Part shown: positions 1 through 8,957 of the stretch, piece after piece | Layout of the letters: each line of letters begins with the position of its first letter | Numbering within the stretch: the stretch's first letter is position 1 | From: CBDAPX01 sp965198725 | Lineage (GTDB): Bacteria; Pseudomonadota; Alphaproteobacteria; Rhodobacterales; Rhodobacteraceae | Assembly: GCA_965198725.1 (NCBI GenBank) | Contig: CBDAPX010000002.1 | Location: forward strand, 907,791-971,790 | Length of the DNA: 64,000 bases | Reading direction: 5' to 3' | The notes under the pieces: generated by a model | Told to the model about the DNA's origin: nothing | What the model saw: the letters and a program-made list of their open reading frames with translations, nothing else | Database searches by the model: none | Made by a program: the position numbers and the translations under genes

Positions 1-529
1 ACCCAATGGGTTCCAGCCAATTGTAAATCTCGTGGTCGTCGAGATCCCGAAAATCCCAAGAATACCCACCATCCGGGTCTGCCGCGATCAGACAGCCATA
101 CGGGCTGGTGACGGCCAGATCCCCCAGATCCGGGAGGCCTTTTTGACGATAGGCGGCAGGCCGCAACGGGGTAGGGTACAATTTACGATACGCCGGGGTG
201 ACCCCGTCGATCATCGCGCGATCCATATTGGCGTCAATCTGTGGCAGGCCCGGTTGAACAGGTGGGAACACCTTGTAAAGCCACAGGCGAAACCGGAACA
301 TGAAGAACATCAGCTTGGATGTTTCTCCGGGCGGGATACGGTCGGCCATCAGGATGTTGTCGATGGATATGCCGGGAATGCGTTGGCTGAGCGGCACGGC
401 CTTTAACGGTTTTGGATCATCCGGCGGCAAAGGGATTTTCTTGGCCTTTTTAAACCGGAAAACCAGCAGTGAGATAGAGTTCCAGACGGCCTTGCGGACC
501 TTCCAGCTGAACGGGATTTTGGCTTCCAT
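1..529 (-). CDS. Unrecognised protein, partial (C-terminus off the left edge)
   Basis: An open frame on the minus strand runs without a stop from an ATG at 529 to the window edge, giving at least 176 residues. The N-terminus is basic and hydrophobic (MEAKIPFSWKVRKAVW), followed by a proline-rich stretch and, near the edge, LAVTSPYGCLIAAD and a WDFRDLDDHEIYNWLEP segment. It lies 33 bp downstream of the haem peroxidase on the same strand, so the two are probably co-transcribed. I do not recognise the family. A link to lipid oxygenation is suggested only by its neighbours. Plus-strand reading frames across the same bases look like shadows. Confidence 0.6.
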   Translation of the reverse strand, partial: MEAKIPFSWKVRKAVWNSISLLVFRFKKAKKIPLPPDDPKPLKAVPLSQRIPGISIDNILMADRIPPGETSKLMFFMFRFRLWLYKVFPPVQPGLPQIDANMDRAMIDGVTPAYRKLYPTPLRPAAYRQKGLPDLGDLAVTSPYGCLIAADPDGGYSWDFRDLDDHEIYNWLEPIG

Positions 530-562
530 TCGGGATCTTACTATGGCTGGGCGCGTTGGCCG

Positions 563-3478
563 TTATTGATCTGCAAAGGCCGGGTCATCCTTGGTCGCCG
601 GGATTGGTTCCCACGCCAGAGAATAATAATCGCCACGGTCACGCGCCCAGGGATCAAAGGCGTTGATCACCGGGTCCAGCTGGTGTTCCAGCGCGGGCAG
701 GTTGCGCATCAGCACCCGTTTCAACGGCATGACCTGTTGCACGTGGCCGTTCACCTCGCCCTTTTCCATCTGCTTGTCCGGGCCGCTGTTCATCACCCAG
801 TTGATGCCGAAATCGGTGTAATATTCCGGGCGGAAGCTGGAGGTGAAGAACCGATCGCTGAACAGGCGACGGGACGCGTTGATGATAAAGATCTGGAACT
901 GCGTTTCCGAGATTGCAAAGCCATGCGGGCGCGTTGTTTCGGCCAGATAACCGACGATCGTGTCGAGGTCTTCGACATTGTCGACCTCGGTCCCGTTGGG
1001 AAAGCCCAGACAGTCGTTTGGCATAACCTCTCCGGTCCCAAGCGGCCGCGCACGGCTGGCTTCGGTGCGGGGCAGGGACTGACTGTTGGAGATGATCTTG
1101 CTGCTGTCGCACACATGGGTGCCGTAAACCTCGCGCAAAAGCCCTGCAAGCTTGCGCTGATCGGCCAGCTCAGCGGCCTGAGCGTCCGTCAACTTGTCGT
1201 CGGGTTCCAGCTTTATGAGGTGCTGACCGATGAAATCATCAAAGCTGGTGAGCTGTTTCAATCCGATCTGGCGGCGGAACTCGTTAAAGCGCGGAATGCC
1301 CCGTTCCCGGTCCCGGATGATGTCGAGCGCGATGACGTCAATCTCTTTGGTCGGGCCATCCGGGCGCGCAATCATTTCCAGGTTTTGAAGGAACTGCGGC
1401 TGGTTCTGCAATGCCAGCGCCCCAAGGCGTTGCCGCCCCATGCTGAGCGCAAAGTTTTCCAGCCCGTGCTGGTGCATCACCGGCGTTGCCTTGTGACGGA
1501 AGGTGTCGACGATGGGCAGGGTACCCTGGATCTCGTTCGGATAGCGGAAGTCGCGCATTTCAATGAGATCCGGCAACAGCGGATGCGGGCGATAGACGCT
1601 GATGAATTCCTCTGGGAAATTGAACGGAGAGCCGAAATGGTTCACTCCGCCGTTGGAATATTTAACGTCCGGCATGCTGCCTTCGACCCCGACGGTGCCC
1701 GAGCCGACAATCCCAGTCCCGGAGGCCAGAACCGAATAGATCAGGTTGGCGTCCATCGGGTCTTCGGATTCGTGCAATTCCTCAATCACGCCTTCGACTA
1801 TGCGCTTGAGGTCTGAATGACCGTACAAAAGCCCCTGCCAGTTGGAATACATCGCGGTGCGCAAGGGTTCGTTGTACAAAAGCTGGGTGGTCCATTCGAT
1901 GGTATGGATCTTGGCGATCATCGCCGCGACCACCAAGCGGGCGACTTCGAACAACTCTTCGTCGGTCACCTGGCTGAACGATATTGCCGCGTTTGCATTC
2001 AGCGGGTCGCGCAAACCGCTGTCCGCATGTGGGGTTTTCACCGTCTGTGCGCGGAATGCGTCGACAAAGGCGTTATGCTCACGCGTAAAGAGGTTGTGGT
2101 AAAAGCTCATCCCGATGGACCAGTTTTCGGGGAAGGCCACAGCCTCTTGTCCCGCCCATTTGGGATGGATGGGGTCGGCGTGGCAATCGGTGTCCCCGGC
2201 ATCGCAGGATTTGAAGATCGGCAGGTATCCGGCGCGGTCGCCTTGGGCTTCACGCTCTGGAATAGCGCTCAGCAACAGCTTGGCAGCATCGTTCGGGTCC
2301 CGCTTCATGCGTTCGCGCGAAACGTCGCTGTAGCCATAGATCTGGCTGGCATCCCACCACGCGGTGACGGTGTTGCGCGTGGTCTTGTAGGCGCGGTCAA
2401 GATAGGTTTTGCCGTTTGCTTCAAAGGTGCCGGGATCAGACGTCTCGGCATAGAGCGAGCCATATTCCTTCATCCCCGGCAGACAGCCCAAAGCGGTGGC
2501 GTCTTCCGCGCCCAGCGGTACCACTTGGTTGTCCACGCGGTGCTGGGCACAGCCCATTTCGATCGGGCGGGCGCTGTTATAGCCTTCGTTCAGATGGCTG
2601 AACCAGTCATGGGTCATGAACTGAATCCAATAGGCCGCAAGCACGTTGAAGAACGGTGCCTTCTTGTAGTCACAGCTGGTGCCTTTGCCTTCTGCACAGG
2701 CTTCGGGATCGCTTTGTTCGCGGGCCAGCAGCTTGCGGCTGATGACCTGGGGATCGGGCGTTTCCATATTGATCCGACCGCCGTGACGGTTGGCGGCCAG
2801 TTCATTCTTTTCGAGACGCGGAAAGGTTTGGTCAAAGCTGGCGTTGCGCGCAAAGACCATTCCGGTCGACCCCATCGCGGGGTTTACCATGTCATTGCAA
2901 ATACCAGTGACGGTGCGGTGGCGGATCAACGCGCCCTGACAGACCTGTTGGTCCGCGTCCCCGCCAACAGCGGCGAATTCCGGGTGGTGCGGTTGAAGGC
3001 GCATTTCCGGCCAATGGGTCAGAATACGGCCATCACGCCCGTCGCGACCTTGTTGGTATTGCTGAAAGGTGTAGTTGTCGAACAGGTTGAACTTGATCAG
3101 CTCCACGCGCTGGCGTTCCAGATCCAACAACGCGCCATCGACGCCGCGCCCGTTGCGTTCCAGATGTTTGCCGATAACGGTCAGAGGCCGATAATTCCCG
3201 GATTTCGATGCGTCGTCGCCGGTGCCCCAGTAGTTGGTCCAGTCAACCCAAGGTGTGTCACGGAACGCGGCCATGTATTTGCCGCCACGGCATTCGCCAG
3301 TGTCCAGGCGCACCTTACCAAGGAAGCGATCCTGCTGTTCATCCGCCAGTCCGGGGATGCCACGCTCTGCCATCGTGATGCAATTGCGCGCCGTTCTGTC
3401 CGAAAGCATCCAGACGCCAAGTAAGATAAAGCCACCGACAATCACGGTGACAATCGCAGTGAATATCCATTTCAACAT
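563..3478 (-). CDS. Animal-type haem peroxidase, alpha-dioxygenase-like
   Basis: A 971-residue protein with one N-terminal membrane helix (about residues 5-25) and then a long peroxidase domain. Visible signatures are QFMTHDWFSH at about 286-295 (the distal-histidine region of this superfamily), WWDASQIYG at about 373-381, NLFTREHN at about 462-469, HTIEWT at about 525-530 (resembling the segment with the proximal haem ligand) and a YRPHPLLPD segment. These are closer to plant fatty-acid alpha-dioxygenases and cyclooxygenase-like enzymes than to bacterial catalase-peroxidases. The likely role is haem-dependent oxygenation of a lipid at the membrane; the substrate cannot be told. It is divergent from the genes at 3806 onward and probably heads a short minus-strand operon. 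Confidence 0.85.
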   Translation of the reverse strand: MLKWIFTAIVTVIVGGFILLGVWMLSDRTARNCITMAERGIPGLADEQQDRFLGKVRLDTGECRGGKYMAAFRDTPWVDWTNYWGTGDDASKSGNYRPLTVIGKHLERNGRGVDGALLDLERQRVELIKFNLFDNYTFQQYQQGRDGRDGRILTHWPEMRLQPHHPEFAAVGGDADQQVCQGALIRHRTVTGICNDMVNPAMGSTGMVFARNASFDQTFPRLEKNELAANRHGGRINMETPDPQVISRKLLAREQSDPEACAEGKGTSCDYKKAPFFNVLAAYWIQFMTHDWFSHLNEGYNSARPIEMGCAQHRVDNQVVPLGAEDATALGCLPGMKEYGSLYAETSDPGTFEANGKTYLDRAYKTTRNTVTAWWDASQIYGYSDVSRERMKRDPNDAAKLLLSAIPEREAQGDRAGYLPIFKSCDAGDTDCHADPIHPKWAGQEAVAFPENWSIGMSFYHNLFTREHNAFVDAFRAQTVKTPHADSGLRDPLNANAAISFSQVTDEELFEVARLVVAAMIAKIHTIEWTTQLLYNEPLRTAMYSNWQGLLYGHSDLKRIVEGVIEELHESEDPMDANLIYSVLASGTGIVGSGTVGVEGSMPDVKYSNGGVNHFGSPFNFPEEFISVYRPHPLLPDLIEMRDFRYPNEIQGTLPIVDTFRHKATPVMHQHGLENFALSMGRQRLGALALQNQPQFLQNLEMIARPDGPTKEIDVIALDIIRDRERGIPRFNEFRRQIGLKQLTSFDDFIGQHLIKLEPDDKLTDAQAAELADQRKLAGLLREVYGTHVCDSSKIISNSQSLPRTEASRARPLGTGEVMPNDCLGFPNGTEVDNVEDLDTIVGYLAETTRPHGFAISETQFQIFIINASRRLFSDRFFTSSFRPEYYTDFGINWVMNSGPDKQMEKGEVNGHVQQVMPLKRVLMRNLPALEHQLDPVINAFDPWARDRGDYYSLAWEPIPATKDDPAFADQ

Positions 3479-3805
3479 GTCGCATTCCTCATGACCGTCT
3501 TCCGTTGCGACACCCCACAGAATGGTCGCGTCGGGTTGCGGTTTGGGGCCCTGACCAGGTCAGAGCGGGATCTTCATTACAATTTGGCGTGGTCCCAAGC
3601 CGCCAAGAGTACTTTCTCAAATTCTAGAAACGGTACGCGGGGTGCTTTGGAAAAGCAACGAACTTGTCGTGGGGTCAAGTCAATCGGCCGCAGCAACCCC
3701 TCGTTGAAGACGCGGGATTGACGTAAGGGAATTGATCCTTAACCATTATGGAACCTGACGTTGGGTGAGATTCTCTTGCCCGCGCAAGGCAGAAAGGCGG
3801 GCCTG
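3479..3805. other. Divergent intergenic region between peroxidase and unknown genes
   Basis: About 330 bp separates the minus-strand haem peroxidase start from the plus-strand gene at 3806, so it must hold promoters for both directions. A TTGACG at about 3718 is followed by CATTAT 20 bp later, which is too far apart for a good sigma-70 promoter. A 76-codon open frame at 3491-3721 has no recognisable features and I do not call it. Nothing else stands out. Confidence 0.4.
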
Positions 3806-4519
3806 ATGTCGAATGTCGCCGGCAAGTCGTATGCATTAAATGTTGTCACGCCTATGGCGCGACGACACTATTGGTTAAAGTCGTTAATTTTCATAGTGGT
3901 CCGGGCCTTCCCAGTTCTGTTGGCTGGGCTGCGCGGTTTGTCCATTATCCATTTTGCCCGCTGGGTTATGATCCGTCGCAAGGATTGGCCAAACCTGGGG
4001 CAAGGGCGACAATGGGATCTATATTACAATTACACGATCTTCTGCAGCAACTTTAACGGGACATGGGATCAGTATATCGACTCGTTTTCCGACGGGATCC
4101 CGTACATGCTCGATTTGGCCTGGTACAAGGATTACCAGTACCCCAATTCAATCCCGATTGAGCGCTTCAAAAGATACATTCACCACAATCAGATCGATAC
4201 AAACTATTACTATAACGCAACGCCCGGCGCGTCTCAGCGAGACATCAAGGCGTGTTTGCGCGTCTGGCGGGCGGTGAAAGAACTGGAAGGCATTCACGCA
4301 ACAGCCACACCAGAGGAATTTGCGAAGGCGTATAACGCCAAATTCTGCGACGTTCAGAATAACCTTGGCTCTATGGGGGCCGCGCCAGTGGCGAGTATTC
4401 CAACCGAATTTGCGCACAGGAACCACGTCGGCATCGTCAGTCGCACGTGGCGAGAAGAAGAAGTTGATGAATTTGGCAGTCCCGAAGCAGAGGTAGGCTC
4501 AGCGCCGACAGGATATTGA
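3806..4519 (+). CDS. Unrecognised protein with N-terminal hydrophobic segment
   Basis: About 237 residues from an ATG at 3806 preceded by an AAGGCGGG-type ribosome site; an upstream ATG at 3761 is open but lacks one. A hydrophobic stretch (LIFIVVRAFPVLLAGL) lies near residues 27-42. It is followed by a motif LYYNYTIFCSNFNGTWDQYID that resembles a beta strand plus helix in the next gene. The next gene starts 24 bp downstream and a DyP peroxidase follows, so it is probably part of a peroxidase operon. The family is not recognised; a weak resemblance to ferredoxin-like DyP folds is inference only. Confidence 0.7.
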   Translation: MSNVAGKSYALNVVTPMARRHYWLKSLIFIVVRAFPVLLAGLRGLSIIHFARWVMIRRKDWPNLGQGRQWDLYYNYTIFCSNFNGTWDQYIDSFSDGIPYMLDLAWYKDYQYPNSIPIERFKRYIHHNQIDTNYYYNATPGASQRDIKACLRVWRAVKELEGIHATATPEEFAKAYNAKFCDVQNNLGSMGAAPVASIPTEFAHRNHVGIVSRTWREEEVDEFGSPEAEVGSAPTGY

Positions 4520-4543
4520 TTAAGACCCCGGAGGAGGGGAGCA

Positions 4544-5482
4544 ATGGCGAATTATGACGCCGGACATTATTTTTTGACCATGTTGATGCCTGTGCGAACG
4601 CAGGGTTTTGTCGAAAACGGCCAAGCCCGGCGGTCTCATTTGCAGGCTTTGCGCACTAAATTGGCGATGATGCCAACCGCGCGGCAGGACCCGCCGAGCG
4701 AACGCAGCACTTTCAATAGCCCGTTTGCACGGATCGCAGGCACACATTTTGCGCATTTTTTCATCATCGACGGGCCGCGCTATAACGGGCGACGGCCGTC
4801 GAACGCGATCCTTGACCTGATCACCAACAAGCAACTGACGATCCCGCAAAAAGTGGACAAACTGAGCAACCCGTTTTTGGTGCTGGTGATAGATTTTGAT
4901 GCCCGCGACGGATCAGAATCGTCGCTGCGGGCCTACACGGATTCCATGTGGGACTTTATGCAGCCGGAACTGGACATGCTGTTTTAGCATTGCCGGGGCT
5001 ATGACAAGGTGACTGGCAAGGATGCGTTTTACAAATACGTGACCGATTGCCAGATCGAAACGACTATGCCGTTCAACGACTACTGGACCGAAATGCAGCC
5101 GCCGGGAAAACGGGGCTGGACGCTTTTGGGGGCGATGTCGGTCTTTGTGATCATTGGCTTGATGCTCTGGCCGATTTGGATTGCGCCGATCAGCTGGTTG
5201 ATCTGTGGCATACTGGTGATGATGCTTCTTGTCGCGATCACGCTTGTCCTGCATTGGGGCACAACGCCGTTTCCCAAAGCGCCGGACAGTGATCTGCCCT
5301 CGGTGCTGAAGGCGATCTATGTCCAGCAAATGTTCGTGGGCTTTTCCATCGACCATCTGGGGGATGATGATCAGGCGCTCTATGACGGGTTTGGCGAGTT
5401 TCTCAAACAGCACCAACCCAGCGATCTGGAAGTTGAGAGCCAGCCTGCGGGCGTCTTGCGGTCGGATTGGAGAGGGTCATGA
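4544..5482 (+). pseudogene. Unrecognised membrane protein interrupted by an in-frame TAG
   Basis: A frame opens at ATG 4544 after a strong GGAGGAGGGG ribosome site, runs 147 codons to TAG at 4985-4987, then continues in the same frame to TGA at 5480-5482. Together the halves would be 312 residues. The N-part has HYFLTMLMPVR and HFAHFFIIDG segments; the C-part has two membrane segments (about 5125-5260, VFVIIGLMLWPIWIAPISWL and following). The sequence flows across the stop (LDMLF-stop-HCRGYDK), so a single point mutation or base error explains it. A later internal GTG or ATG could give a separate C-terminal product. Its end overlaps the DyP gene start by 4 bp (ATGA). Function unknown. Confidence 0.7.
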
Positions 5483-7128
5483 GCAAACATCTCGACCTGC
5501 ACGACATTCAGGGCAACATCGTTCGCGCCTATGGGCGGTTTGGATTTCCCCATGCGCGGTATTTCTTTTTCCATATCAAGGATGGTCTGATCGGGCGCGA
5601 GTTCATTCGCAAGCTGGAACCGCTGATCACAACGGCAGAACGTTGGGAAGGGGGACCGGACGATGACACCCAAGTTGGTGTGTCGCGCCCCAAGGTGACG
5701 ATGAATATCGGCTTTTCGTGGCGTGGTCTGGACGCTCTGAACATCCCCACGGTGACCTTGGCGCAGATGCCGCGAGAGTTCATCGACGGGATGGGCAAGC
5801 GCGCCAGCATTCTGCGCGACGAAGGGGTCAGCGGTCCGGCACATTGGGACAGGATCTGGCAGCACAGTCTGGTCGAACCGGACAAAGCCGTGCATATCTG
5901 GGTGTCGGTGGCCGCCCAGATGCTGCCCGATGGCAGCGCGGTGCCTGAGCTGGAAGAGCGCACCAACATGCTGCGTGATCTAGCCAAGGGCACGCGGGGT
6001 CGGGTTGTGCTGTTGGATGGTCACGGGCCGAAACACGCCGAATACCAAGAGGCCAGCGCAAATATGGTGCCCAACCCCGATGGCACCATGCGCCCCAGTC
6101 CCAAAGAGCATTTCGGTTTCACCGACGGGATTGGTGACCCGATTTTTGAAGGGCAATTTGCCAAGCAAGCAGAGCGCAACCGTGTGCGGGGTCGGGGAAA
6201 GCTGATGCCCGATCAACGCTGGAAGCCGATTGCGACGGGTGAGTTCCTGTTAGGGCATGTGGACGAGTCCCAAGAGTTGCCGATCACAACGCAGCCGCCG
6301 CGGTTCATGCATAACGGCACCTTCATGGCGTATCGCAAGCTGTATGAGGATGTGCCCACCTTTCACAAGTATATCGACGATCAGGCCAAGATTTATGCCC
6401 GTGTCATGGGCGTGCCCGAAGATGAGGCCAATATCACCTTGCGGGCCAAGATGGTCGGGCGTTGGCCAAATGGTGCGCCGTTGATGAATGTTCCGACCTA
6501 TCAGGACATGTTGCAGTTTGAAAAAGACTGGGCCGATATCCCAATGATCATGGCCAAGGCCGGACAACGGACGCCCGAGGAAGAAGATCGGCTGCAAAAG
6601 TTCAAAAACCTGTTGATCGATTTCCGCTATCGCGATGATCAGACAGGCGCCAAATGCCCTATGACCGCTCATATCCGACGCGGCAACATGCGGGACATGC
6701 TTGATCCGCGCATGAAGTCCAAGAACCCCAAATACTGGGATGGTTCGGCCTTGACCAATCGGCGACGGATTTTGCGGCGCGGGTTGCCATATGGCTCATT
6801 TGATCCTGACAACCCCGATCCGGACGGCAATCATGGGATCGTCTTCATCGCCGCTTGTGCGGATCTGAAGCGTCAGTTCGAGTTCGTTTTGCAGCAGTGG
6901 ATCAACTGCGGAATGGATGTAAACGCGGGCAATGATACTTGCCCATTGATCGGTCCACATGCACCGAATGAAAAGTATATCATCCAGGCCGACAAAGAAA
7001 CCGACGGGCGTCCCTATGTGATGAACGATATCCCGCAATTTGTGACCACCCGGGGGGGAGAGTATTTCTTTATCCCCAGCCTCACGACATTGCGCATGAT
7101 CGCTGCGGGAATGGTCGATCCAACCTAA
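5479..7128 (+). CDS. DyP-type haem peroxidase
   Basis: A 549-residue protein starting at ATG 5479 after GGAGAGGG; an ATG 12 bp upstream is less likely. The DyP signature GFTDGIGDP lies at about residues 213-221, with the catalytic aspartate inside it, and the C-terminal RGGEYFFIPSLTTLRMIA block is typical of the haem-pocket end of the family. The length is nearer the long DyP subclasses than the roughly 300-residue encapsulated type. DyP enzymes use hydrogen peroxide to oxidise dyes, phenolics or other substrates. No Tat or Sec signal is visible, so it is predicted cytoplasmic. It overlaps the upstream gene by 4 bp and is probably the last gene of the plus-strand operon. Confidence 0.92.
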   Translation: MSKHLDLHDIQGNIVRAYGRFGFPHARYFFFHIKDGLIGREFIRKLEPLITTAERWEGGPDDDTQVGVSRPKVTMNIGFSWRGLDALNIPTVTLAQMPREFIDGMGKRASILRDEGVSGPAHWDRIWQHSLVEPDKAVHIWVSVAAQMLPDGSAVPELEERTNMLRDLAKGTRGRVVLLDGHGPKHAEYQEASANMVPNPDGTMRPSPKEHFGFTDGIGDPIFEGQFAKQAERNRVRGRGKLMPDQRWKPIATGEFLLGHVDESQELPITTQPPRFMHNGTFMAYRKLYEDVPTFHKYIDDQAKIYARVMGVPEDEANITLRAKMVGRWPNGAPLMNVPTYQDMLQFEKDWADIPMIMAKAGQRTPEEEDRLQKFKNLLIDFRYRDDQTGAKCPMTAHIRRGNMRDMLDPRMKSKNPKYWDGSALTNRRRILRRGLPYGSFDPDNPDPDGNHGIVFIAACADLKRQFEFVLQQWINCGMDVNAGNDTCPLIGPHAPNEKYIIQADKETDGRPYVMNDIPQFVTTRGGEYFFIPSLTTLRMIAAGMVDPT

Positions 7129-7145
7129 AGCGGGCTTCCCGTGCT

Positions 7146-7187
7146 TTGACAAATGGCGTAAAATTGCCTATATTTTGCCAAAAGGCA
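7146..7187 (+). promoter_or_regulatory. Near-consensus sigma-70 promoter with overlapping inverted repeat
   Basis: TTGACA at 7146-7151, a 17-bp spacer and TATATT at 7169-7174 form an almost ideal promoter. Immediately after the -10 lies the inverted repeat TGCC-AAAA-GGCA (7176-7187), placed where a repressor would block initiation. It reads into the antitoxin start at 7197. Autorepression by the antitoxin is typical of such operons and is inferred here. Confidence 0.75.
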
Positions 7188-7196
7188 GGATGCGTC

Positions 7197-7607
7197 ATGT
7201 TGCAAACCCTTCAAAACACCCAAGCCGCGCCGGATATGCGTGAGATTACCGCCGAAGAGGCGGGTGCTTTGGCGCGGGCGACGGTACGGCTTTTTGAGCA
7301 TTGGGATCTGACGGATCCGCAAGCGACCGAGCTTTTGGGGGATATGGGGGCCAGGACTTGGGCCCGGTGGAAGGCTGGCGACATTGGTCGGATCAACCGT
7401 GATCTGGCAACCCGAATGTCGATCCTCATGGGGATACACAAGGGCCTGCGATATCTCTTTACCGATGCAGAGCGCGGCTATGCCTGGATCAAAAAGCCGA
7501 ACGAAGCGTTCGGTGGGCCATCCGCCCTCGACATCATGTTGGGCGGGTCGATCTTTGATCTTCAGCGCATCCGCGTGTACCTGGATGCAGAGCGCGGCGG
7601 TTGGTGA
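7197..7607 (+). CDS. Xre/MbcA/ParS-type antitoxin
   Basis: 136 residues from ATG 7197, behind an AGGCAGGA ribosome site. An ATG at 7146 coincides with the -35 box and cannot be the start. The middle (about residues 28-75) reads as a helix-turn-helix-like region (ATELLGDMGARTWARWKAG), and the C-terminal half (LATRMSILMGIHKGLRYLF ... AFGGPSALDIMLGGSIFDLQRIRVYLDA) matches the ParS/MbcA toxin-binding domain. It overlaps the RES toxin by 4 bp in GTGA. The role is to neutralise the toxin and repress the operon. Confidence 0.88.
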   Translation: MLQTLQNTQAAPDMREITAEEAGALARATVRLFEHWDLTDPQATELLGDMGARTWARWKAGDIGRINRDLATRMSILMGIHKGLRYLFTDAERGYAWIKKPNEAFGGPSALDIMLGGSIFDLQRIRVYLDAERGGW

Positions 7608-8302
7608 TCGCGGACCTGCCTATCGCGCGGTTTGTCTGGCTCGAGACTCATCGCATCATTCGGTCGATCCATCCGCCCATTGATCTCTTCGAAGATCTGG
7701 CCGAACCGCAGGATTGGGAGGCTTTGGCATCGGCTGAGGCCAAAACGAACCCCCGTGTCATCGACAGCATTGGCAATCTCGGGCTGGTCCCGGTGGACCG
7801 CCGTGTTGGTGGACCGGGGGCCAGTTATCTGATGGCTCCGTTTGTGCATGTCTCTGCCGACCGTCCGGGGCGGTTCACCGATGGCACTTATGGCGTCTAT
7901 TCCGCCGGCGACAGCGAAGAAGTGGCCCTGCGCGAAGTTGCCTATCACCACGGCCGGCTGATGCGCTGCACCGATGAGGCACCCGGATGGACCTCGCAGT
8001 TTCGCCGTTTGGTTGGTCATTTGAATGCCAAGCTACACGACGTGTCCGGTGTCGCTGGCGTTGACGACCCATTGGATTGGACAGTTGGGCAGGCGCTGGG
8101 CCGGGAATTACGCAAGACGGGGTCAAACGGAGTCGTGTACCCCAGCGTGCGCTGTCCGGGTGGCACCTGTATCGGGGTGTTCTGGCCAGATGTCTTGGCT
8201 CCGCCTCCAAAACAGGCCAGCCATTACGACTTTCATTGGGACGGGACATCCGTCGATCGGGTCCGGCGCCGCGATGATGGCACCATCTTTCTCTTGGCGT
8301 GA
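7604..8302 (+). CDS. RES-domain toxin
   Basis: 232 residues from GTG 7604 (GTGA overlap with the antitoxin stop; TTG 7601 is an alternative). It shows the RES features: an early arginine (IARFVWLE), YGVYSAGDSEEVALREVAYH with the conserved glutamate, and NGVVYPSVR near residue 170 with the conserved serine. RES toxins resemble ADP-ribosyltransferases and several deplete cellular NAD; that activity is known for the family, not shown here. Pairing with a ParS-type antitoxin is the standard arrangement. Confidence 0.9.
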   Translation: MIADLPIARFVWLETHRIIRSIHPPIDLFEDLAEPQDWEALASAEAKTNPRVIDSIGNLGLVPVDRRVGGPGASYLMAPFVHVSADRPGRFTDGTYGVYSAGDSEEVALREVAYHHGRLMRCTDEAPGWTSQFRRLVGHLNAKLHDVSGVAGVDDPLDWTVGQALGRELRKTGSNGVVYPSVRCPGGTCIGVFWPDVLAPPPKQASHYDFHWDGTSVDRVRRRDDGTIFLLA

Positions 8303-8332
8303 TTGGCGGACGGGTGAAACACCGCCCGCCAA
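8303..8332. terminator. Bidirectional stem-loop between convergent genes
   Basis: TTGGCGGACGGGTG, loop AAA, CACCGCCCGCCAA form a long stem with one mismatch and a bulge, directly between the stops of the RES toxin (plus) and pcaG (minus). There is no clear T-run, so termination efficiency is uncertain. Confidence 0.55.
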
Positions 8333-8338
8333 CCGAAA

Positions 8339-8956
8339 CTACATGTCCAGAAAAACGGTTTCGTTTTCGCCCTGCAACACGATGTCGAATCGGTACGCGC
8401 CTTCTGCCGTTTTCTTGGCAATCAACGTTGGCACCCGCAGTTTCTGTTCGATCCGTGTCAGGATCGGATCAACCGCGTTTGCGTCTTCTTCATCGTCGAA
8501 ATAGCACCGTGTGTGCAGGCCAATGTTGATCCCACGCGCCACGATCCAGAACGTGATGTGCGGGGCTTGCATTCTGCCATCGATGAAGGGAACCGCACCG
8601 GGCTTGACCGTCTCAAAGGTGAAGGTGCCGGTTTCCATGTCTGTCGGGCTGCGCCCCCATCCGGTAAAGTTCGGATCGGGCACGCCGCGGGTTTCACCGG
8701 GGCTGTTGAAAAGGCCGGCATGGTCGGCCTGCCATATCTCCAGCAGGGCGTCGCGCAGCGGCGTGCCGGTGCCGTCAAAGACCTGACCGGTTACAGTGAT
8801 CTCTTGACCCTGCACCGGGCCGGTTTTCATGCTGTTGCCCAGATCCTCGGCATAGACACCTGTGATCCCTGTAAAGTTCGGGGTGCAGCCGATATGGACA
8901 TAAGGACCCGCCGTCTGGGATGGGGATTCTTTTAGATATTCAAGCGGTTGGACCAT
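8339..8956 (-). CDS. pcaG: Protocatechuate 3,4-dioxygenase alpha subunit
   Basis: 205 residues from an ATG at 8956 (MVQPLEYLKESPSQTAGPYVHIG, the usual N-terminus); longer frames upstream overlap pcaH and are rejected. The beta-sandwich intradiol fold is recognisable from GQVFDGTGTPLRDALLEIWQADHAG and APHITFWIVARGIN. As expected for the alpha chain, the iron-ligand tyrosine/histidine set of PcaH is not conserved. With PcaH it cleaves protocatechuate to 3-carboxy-cis,cis-muconate. It begins 1 bp after the pcaH stop. Confidence 0.95.
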   Translation of the reverse strand: MVQPLEYLKESPSQTAGPYVHIGCTPNFTGITGVYAEDLGNSMKTGPVQGQEITVTGQVFDGTGTPLRDALLEIWQADHAGLFNSPGETRGVPDPNFTGWGRSPTDMETGTFTFETVKPGAVPFIDGRMQAPHITFWIVARGINIGLHTRCYFDDEEDANAVDPILTRIEQKLRVPTLIAKKTAEGAYRFDIVLQGENETVFLDM

Positions 8957-8957
8957 C

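Noticed and set aside
566..3424. Long plus-strand open frames (416 and 535 codons) opposite the haem peroxidase
   Set aside because: They are antisense to a gene with clear family motifs and lack recognisable domains or ribosome sites.
3491..3721. A 76-codon plus-strand frame upstream of the unknown gene
   Set aside because: No ribosome site, no recognisable features, and it fills the divergent promoter region.
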